Shown here: one piece after another, positions 59,876 through 64,000 of the stretch | Numbering within the stretch: the first letter of the stretch is position 1 | How the letters are laid out: each line of letters starts with the position of its first letter | Assembly (NCBI GenBank): GCA_028284195.1 | Contig: JANQSE010000002.1 | Span: 372,001 to 436,000 of the forward strand | DNA: 64,000 nucleotides | DNA from: Balneola sp. | Lineage (GTDB): Bacteria; Bacteroidota; Rhodothermia; Balneolales; Balneolaceae | Direction of reading: 5' to 3' | Translations under genes and position numbers: made by a program | The notes under the pieces: generated by a model | The model's input: the letters and a program-made list of their open reading frames with translations, nothing else | Databases searched by the model: none | What the model was told of the DNA's origin: nothing

Positions 59876-61051
59876 CTAATCCATTTTAAGTTCCACCAAT
59901 TCATCCGAATATATGGTTTCTATATGGTGCCTTAAGTTATAGTTGCTTTTCATTACTTCTCCGTATGCGCCACAACTTCGTATAGCAAGTAAATCTCCTC
60001 TTTTCAATTCCGGAAGTTCGTAATCTGTTCTGAATATGTCGGAACTTTCACAAATAGGGCCTACTACATCATACTTTTTTGCAGGGCGGCTATTTTTTGA
60101 TAAGAGCTCAATTTCATGTTTGGCCTGATACAGTGCCGGACGAATTAGTTCTGTCATCCCTGCATCTACAATTGCGAATTTTTTTTGTCTGCCTTCTTTT
60201 GTGAACAGAACACGTGTTACCAGACTTCCGGATTGCCCAATAATCGATCTTCCAAGCTCGAAATGCAGCTTTTGATGAGGTTTTAGTTTTATATGTTTAT
60301 GGAATGTGCCAAAGTAATGCTCGAAATCTGGTACACCGCTTGAATCAGGATTTGAATAATCGATTCCGAATCCACCTCCCACATTAATAACAGAGATGTC
60401 AAAGCCTTTTTCATCAAAAAGCTTGTTCAGCTCATTTGCTCTGTTGCATAGATGTGTAAAAGGTTCAATCTGCTCTATTTGTGAGCCAATGTGAAAATGG
60501 ATGCCGATTAATTCGATTGCTGTTAAAGCCGGGAGTAGTTCAAAGATGGACGGAAGTTCTTCTTCGTTGATCCCAAATTTATTTTCCTCTAACCCGGTGG
60601 TGATGTATCGATGAGTTTTAGCATCTACGTTTGGATTTAGCCGAAGGGCAACACGGGCTTTTTTGTTATTGGCAGCGGCCAGTCCATTGATAACTTTTAA
60701 TTCCTGCACCGATTCCACATTAAAACAGAAAATATCGTTGTTGAGCCCGGTCAAAATCTCAATATCCCGTTTTCCAACCCCGGCAAAAGCTATTTGATCA
60801 GGGTTGAACCCACAGGAAAGTGCATGCTCCACCTCGCCCCCGCTTACACAGTCTGCACTTAATCCGGCGGCAAGAATATAACCTAGTATTTTTGGTTGAT
60901 GATTTGCTTTTAAGGCATAATGGATATGGTACCCTTTTGAAATGCCGTGCTTGGTAATGGAATCGAGAGTGTTCCTGAGAACGTCCAGGTCGTAATAATA
61001 GAAAGGAGTTTCGAGCGAGCTGAGTGCTCTAAAGGTTGAATCAGAAATCAT
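59876..61051 (-). CDS. lysA: Diaminopimelate decarboxylase
   Basis: A 391-residue PLP enzyme that makes lysine from meso-diaminopimelate. The pyridoxal lysine lies in YHIHYALKANHQPKILGYIL (Lys near residue 48), with SADCVSGGEVEHALSCGFNP, IGIHFHIGSQIEQIEPFTHL (HIGSQI block), INVGGGFGIDYSNPD (glycine loop) and VVGPICESSDIFRTDYELPE with the substrate-contacting CESSD. The end GAYGEVMKSNYN also fits. Length is slightly shorter than the ~420 of E. coli LysA. Its start overlaps the antiporter stop by one base, so it is translationally coupled to it. Confidence 0.95.
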   Translation of the reverse strand: MISDSTFRALSSLETPFYYYDLDVLRNTLDSITKHGISKGYHIHYALKANHQPKILGYILAAGLSADCVSGGEVEHALSCGFNPDQIAFAGVGKRDIEILTGLNNDIFCFNVESVQELKVINGLAAANNKKARVALRLNPNVDAKTHRYITTGLEENKFGINEEELPSIFELLPALTAIELIGIHFHIGSQIEQIEPFTHLCNRANELNKLFDEKGFDISVINVGGGFGIDYSNPDSSGVPDFEHYFGTFHKHIKLKPHQKLHFELGRSIIGQSGSLVTRVLFTKEGRQKKFAIVDAGMTELIRPALYQAKHEIELLSKNSRPAKKYDVVGPICESSDIFRTDYELPELKRGDLLAIRSCGAYGEVMKSNYNLRHHIETIYSDELVELKMD

Positions 61052-62904
61052 TAAGCAGGAATATTAGGATTAATTGATTCGTCTGTTTCCATATCCATAG
61101 ATTTCTTTGAATCTATACCTTTTGGAATTAAACTGACAATAGTATCCCCCGTTTGAGGAGTAGGGGGATTGTCTAATGAAAAAGGCTCAACTTCGTCCGC
61201 GCTTGTAATGAGAAATAAGGGGTGAGCCTCTCCATTGTATTGCTTGTTATAGTTTTCAAATGAGAATTCAGCAGTAATCGGAGTCGCATGTATTTTAGCA
61301 TCTTTCTTTACTAAATCATCAATTTTATCATAATTGAGTTTTTTTTCGAACAATGTTCGTCCACCTAAAGAATCGCTCGATTCAATTTCTTTCATAACTC
61401 CATTAGATCGGGGAGGGAGTTGAAAGATAGAGGAGTTTCCAAATATTTCAGCAAATTGAATGGATGCTAAAGAGTTAACCTCATCATTTGGGGTTAGGGA
61501 TAGTGATTTTCCAATACCTTCCAAATCAATTTCATCGATGGCGTATTCAGATAAAATATTTCCGTAGTAGGTATCAATTCCTGACTTTCGGGCTTTAGAA
61601 ATATTTTCCCAGTTAGAGTCGGCCATCATAACTTTGAAACCGAATTCTTTTAATTGTTGAGCAATTTCTCTGGCCCATATGTGGGCACCAATAATAATAA
61701 CTCCTTTAGGGGCTGCTTTAGCTACGCCAAGAAGTTTAGCAACAGGGCTGGCAGTTAATCCATAAATGGTTACAGTAGTAATAATAACGATGAATGTATA
61801 AGGAACGAGCTGCTCGGCCTCTACGTATCCTTCTTGTTCCAGCCGTAAAGCAAATACTGCAGAAATTGCGGCAGCAACAATCCCTCTTGGAGCCATCCAT
61901 GCTACAAACGCTTTTTCTCTAACATTCAGATTTGAGCCGATAGTAGATAAGAAAATGGAAACCGGACGGATCAATAAAATTAAAACAGCTAAGAACAGCC
62001 CGGACGACCAATTGAAATAACTTAAATTCTCGACTTCGAGCCTTGAAGCAAGAAGTATGAATAGCGTGGAAATCAATAGAACCTGGAGGTTTTCCTTGAA
62101 CTCGATAATATGCTTAATACGGGCCGATTTTTGATTGGCAAGAATAATACCCATTATGGTAACTGCCATAAGGCCCGATTCATGTTGAAGGTGGTTAGAA
62201 ATTACAAATACCCCAACTACCACCATTAACGTAACCGGGTTTTGCAGGTAGTCGGGAATCCAGTGTTTTTTAAGAGTGAAGTACATGATTGCGGCACCAA
62301 ACGCTCCAAAAAAAGTGCCATCTACTATAGTAGTTACAATAGTGAGCCCTGCTTTGCCAGATATATTGTCGAACCCGCCTGATAGCATAATCTCAAAAAC
62401 CAGAACGGCCATCATGGCGCCAATCGGGTCATTAACAATGCCTTCCCATTTAACCACCGAGCCAGCGCGTTCAGTAGGCCTTACCTGCCTTAGGAGTGGA
62501 ATAATTACTGTGGGCCCGGTTACAATGAGAATTGCCCCGAATAATACTGACAGCTCAAGCCCAAGATCTAAAATGTACAACGCTGCAATAGATGCTAAAG
62601 TCCACGTAACAAGTACTCCAATGGTGATAAGTTTTATAACAGTACCGCCTATTTTTTTGAACTCAGCCATTTTAAGACTTAAGCCGCCTTCGAAAAGTAT
62701 TATAGCCACCGAAATCGAAACGAATGGGGTTAATAAGTCTCCCATTAGTTTGTCAGGATCAAGTAATCCGGTTACCGGGCCGGCAATTATCCCAAAACCA
62801 AGCAACAAAAGAATGGCCGGTAATTTAGTACGCCAGGCTAACCATTGTGCTGAGATGCCAAGTGCTAAAACCGATGCTAATCCAATAGCAATATATTCGG
62901 ACAT
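61051..62904 (-). CDS. CPA1-family Na+(K+)/H+ antiporter with TrkA-N domain
   Basis: A 617-residue protein with about 12 membrane helices in the first 395 residues. The Na+/H+ exchanger signature includes VSISVAIILFEGGLSLKMAE (about residue 68), the ND pair in VVKWEGIVNDPIGAMMAVL, and FVAWMAPRGIVAAAISAVFA. Residues ~400-500 form a TrkA-N/Rossmann domain (GVIIIGAHIWAREIAQQLKE, KVMMADSNWENISKARKSGI) that usually binds NAD(H), and a second TrkA-C-like region follows, implying redox or nucleotide control. Transported ion (Na or K) is not decidable. It is the first gene of the antiporter-lysA transcript; divergent from the permease at 63057. Confidence 0.9.
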   Translation of the reverse strand: MSEYIAIGLASVLALGISAQWLAWRTKLPAILLLLGFGIIAGPVTGLLDPDKLMGDLLTPFVSISVAIILFEGGLSLKMAEFKKIGGTVIKLITIGVLVTWTLASIAALYILDLGLELSVLFGAILIVTGPTVIIPLLRQVRPTERAGSVVKWEGIVNDPIGAMMAVLVFEIMLSGGFDNISGKAGLTIVTTIVDGTFFGAFGAAIMYFTLKKHWIPDYLQNPVTLMVVVGVFVISNHLQHESGLMAVTIMGIILANQKSARIKHIIEFKENLQVLLISTLFILLASRLEVENLSYFNWSSGLFLAVLILLIRPVSIFLSTIGSNLNVREKAFVAWMAPRGIVAAAISAVFALRLEQEGYVEAEQLVPYTFIVIITTVTIYGLTASPVAKLLGVAKAAPKGVIIIGAHIWAREIAQQLKEFGFKVMMADSNWENISKARKSGIDTYYGNILSEYAIDEIDLEGIGKSLSLTPNDEVNSLASIQFAEIFGNSSIFQLPPRSNGVMKEIESSDSLGGRTLFEKKLNYDKIDDLVKKDAKIHATPITAEFSFENYNKQYNGEAHPLFLITSADEVEPFSLDNPPTPQTGDTIVSLIPKGIDSKKSMDMETDESINPNIPA

Positions 62905-63056
62905 ATTTTGAGTATAACTTCTGTAGTTCGTTTTATCGAAATAACTTACTAATTTTCTAAGAAATTTCGGGGGAACTATTCAAAAGATAAATGATATTAT
63001 ATTGTTCAATCAAAAGGGCGGAAATCCTTTAGTTTTTCACTTTCGATAAAAGTTGT

Positions 63057-64000
63057 ATGAAAGAAAAGTTATCAAAAAAGTTAACGCTCTTTGATGTTTA
63101 CGCAGTTAGTACCGGAGCGATGTTCAGCTCAGGTTTTTTCTTGTTACCGGGAATAGCCGCTATGGAAACCGGGAGCTCGGTATTTTTGGCTTACCTGGCA
63201 GCAGGTGTCCTTATTTTGCCTTCGATGCTGAGTGTTGCCGAACTTTCTACTGCAATGCCTAAAGCAGGTGGAGCATACTATTTTCTGGACCGGAGTTTAG
63301 GCCCTATGCTGGGCACCATTGGCGGGCTGGGTTCCTGGGTTGCTTTGATTTTTAAAAGTGCGTTCGCATTAATTGGTATGGGGGCTTATCTAACACTGTT
63401 CGTAGATGTGCCTATGCTTCCACTTGCGTTGGTTCTAACTTTTGCTTTTGGGTTGCTTAATGTATTTGGTGCCAAAGAAACAGCCTTATTACAGCGCATA
63501 CTGGTTTCGGCATTGGTCTTAATTATGGCCTTTTTTCTGATTCAGGGCTTGAACTACATATATACCGGAGAAAATCCATTACCGGAGTTTCAAGAAGACA
63601 ATTTTTTCACAAATGGAATTAATGGGTTTATCGGCACAATCGGTTTGGTTTTTGTTTCTTATGCCGGGCTAACCAAAGTTGCCAGCATAGCCGAAGAAGT
63701 TCAAAATCCTGATAGAGCTATTCCGTTGGGGATGGCACTTTCTTTGGCTACAGCCAGTGTGGTTTATGTGGCAGGTGTTTATGTTTTGCTTAAAGTTCTT
63801 CCGACAAGTGTTTTTTTTGAAAGTTTAACTCCGGTTGCGGATGGGGCAAATGTTATTTTTGATTTTCTACCTGGCTCATTAGGGCTTTTGTTAGTTGTTA
63901 TAGCTGCAATAGCTGCTTTTGCTTCTACCGGCAACGCAGGAATCATGTCAGCATCAAGATATCCTCTGGCAATGAGCCGTGATAAACTGGTTGGTACTTT
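63057..64000 (+). CDS. APC-superfamily amino acid permease, N-terminal part (cut by window end)
   Basis: Partial gene: ATG at 63057, open to the window end (about 314 codons). It has a lysine-rich cytoplasmic start (MKEKLSKKLTLFDVYAVSTG) and successive hydrophobic helices: FSSGFFLLPGIAAMETGSSV (the GxG-containing first helix), LSVAELSTAMPKAGGAYYFL (second helix end, APC signature), and FVSYAGLTKVASIAEEVQNPDRAIPLG (about residue 200, the conserved E-E...NP..aip.g). These fit amino acid/polyamine permeases. A C-terminal domain such as universal-stress-type may follow outside the window. Substrate unknown. Divergent from the antiporter across 152 bp. Confidence 0.88.
   Translation, partial: MKEKLSKKLTLFDVYAVSTGAMFSSGFFLLPGIAAMETGSSVFLAYLAAGVLILPSMLSVAELSTAMPKAGGAYYFLDRSLGPMLGTIGGLGSWVALIFKSAFALIGMGAYLTLFVDVPMLPLALVLTFAFGLLNVFGAKETALLQRILVSALVLIMAFFLIQGLNYIYTGENPLPEFQEDNFFTNGINGFIGTIGLVFVSYAGLTKVASIAEEVQNPDRAIPLGMALSLATASVVYVAGVYVLLKVLPTSVFFESLTPVADGANVIFDFLPGSLGLLLVVIAAIAAFASTGNAGIMSASRYPLAMSRDKLVGT

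Noticed and set aside
1-64000. tRNA, rRNA, riboswitch or CRISPR features
   Set aside because: No cloverleaf, conserved rRNA segment, known riboswitch core or regularly spaced repeat array was seen by eye; a covariance-model scan was not possible.

Overview
The window looks like a chromosome segment of a Bacteroidota/Rhodothermota-type bacterium, most likely Balneolaeota (Balneola/Gracilimonas-like). This is inferred from the gldC gliding-motility gene, a type IX secretion (T9SS) C-terminal sorting domain, Bacteroidetes-style -7 boxes (TATCTTTG), general lack of Shine-Dalgarno sites, AT-rich DNA and many lipoproteins. No rRNA, tRNA, CRISPR array or complete mobile element was seen.

Layout. 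1-7.2 kb: end of a Rieske oxygenase, gldC, a gene-free stretch with short palindromes, then aquaporin, endonuclease III, an FKBP lipoprotein, the three-gene transhydrogenase operon (pntA1-pntA2-pntB) and thioredoxin reductase. 7.2-18 kb: fatty-acid-hydroxylase and methyltransferase membrane enzymes, a DUF4342 protein, a two-gene polyprenol-linked glycosyltransferase cassette bounded by two copies of a ~95-bp intergenic sequence, comM, a WbqC-like protein, a sodium:solute symporter with an unlisted 38-aa membrane partner, a PPP-type phosphatase and a second hydroxylase. 18-29.3 kb (minus strand): a large BNR/VPS10-like secreted protein, a zinc metalloprotease lipoprotein, then a tight operon GCS2-CBS ligase / M14-like deacylase / scpB / rluB.

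29.4-40.1 kb: an AT-rich, plus-strand accessory block inserted against the 3' end of priA. The last codons of priA occur twice: intact at 40100 and as a decayed remnant at 29446-29541, so the block looks like an island that replaced the priA 3' end on insertion. It encodes an esterase-like lipoprotein, a protein with repeated starch-binding-like modules, a small lipoprotein, an outer-membrane barrel, a ~1494-residue heparinase-II/III-like plus beta-helix protein with a T9SS tail, and an O-antigen-ligase/TPR membrane protein. This is the best candidate for an undescribed system: a secreted polysaccharide-active machine with its own glycan polymerase or ligase.

40-64 kb: priA (with one zinc site apparently lost), a 30-aa membrane ORF, gltX, asd, glyS, an sdpR-sdpI-like repressor/membrane pair with an esterase, sodC, an acyltransferase, a BASS transporter, hydrolase and VOC proteins, an ABC-F ATPase carrying an in-frame palindromic repeat insertion, a CBS-domain membrane protein, lysC and lysA (lysine/aspartate pathway), a CPA1 antiporter and a truncated amino-acid permease.

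Functions are assigned from recognised motifs in the translated sequence; no searches were run.
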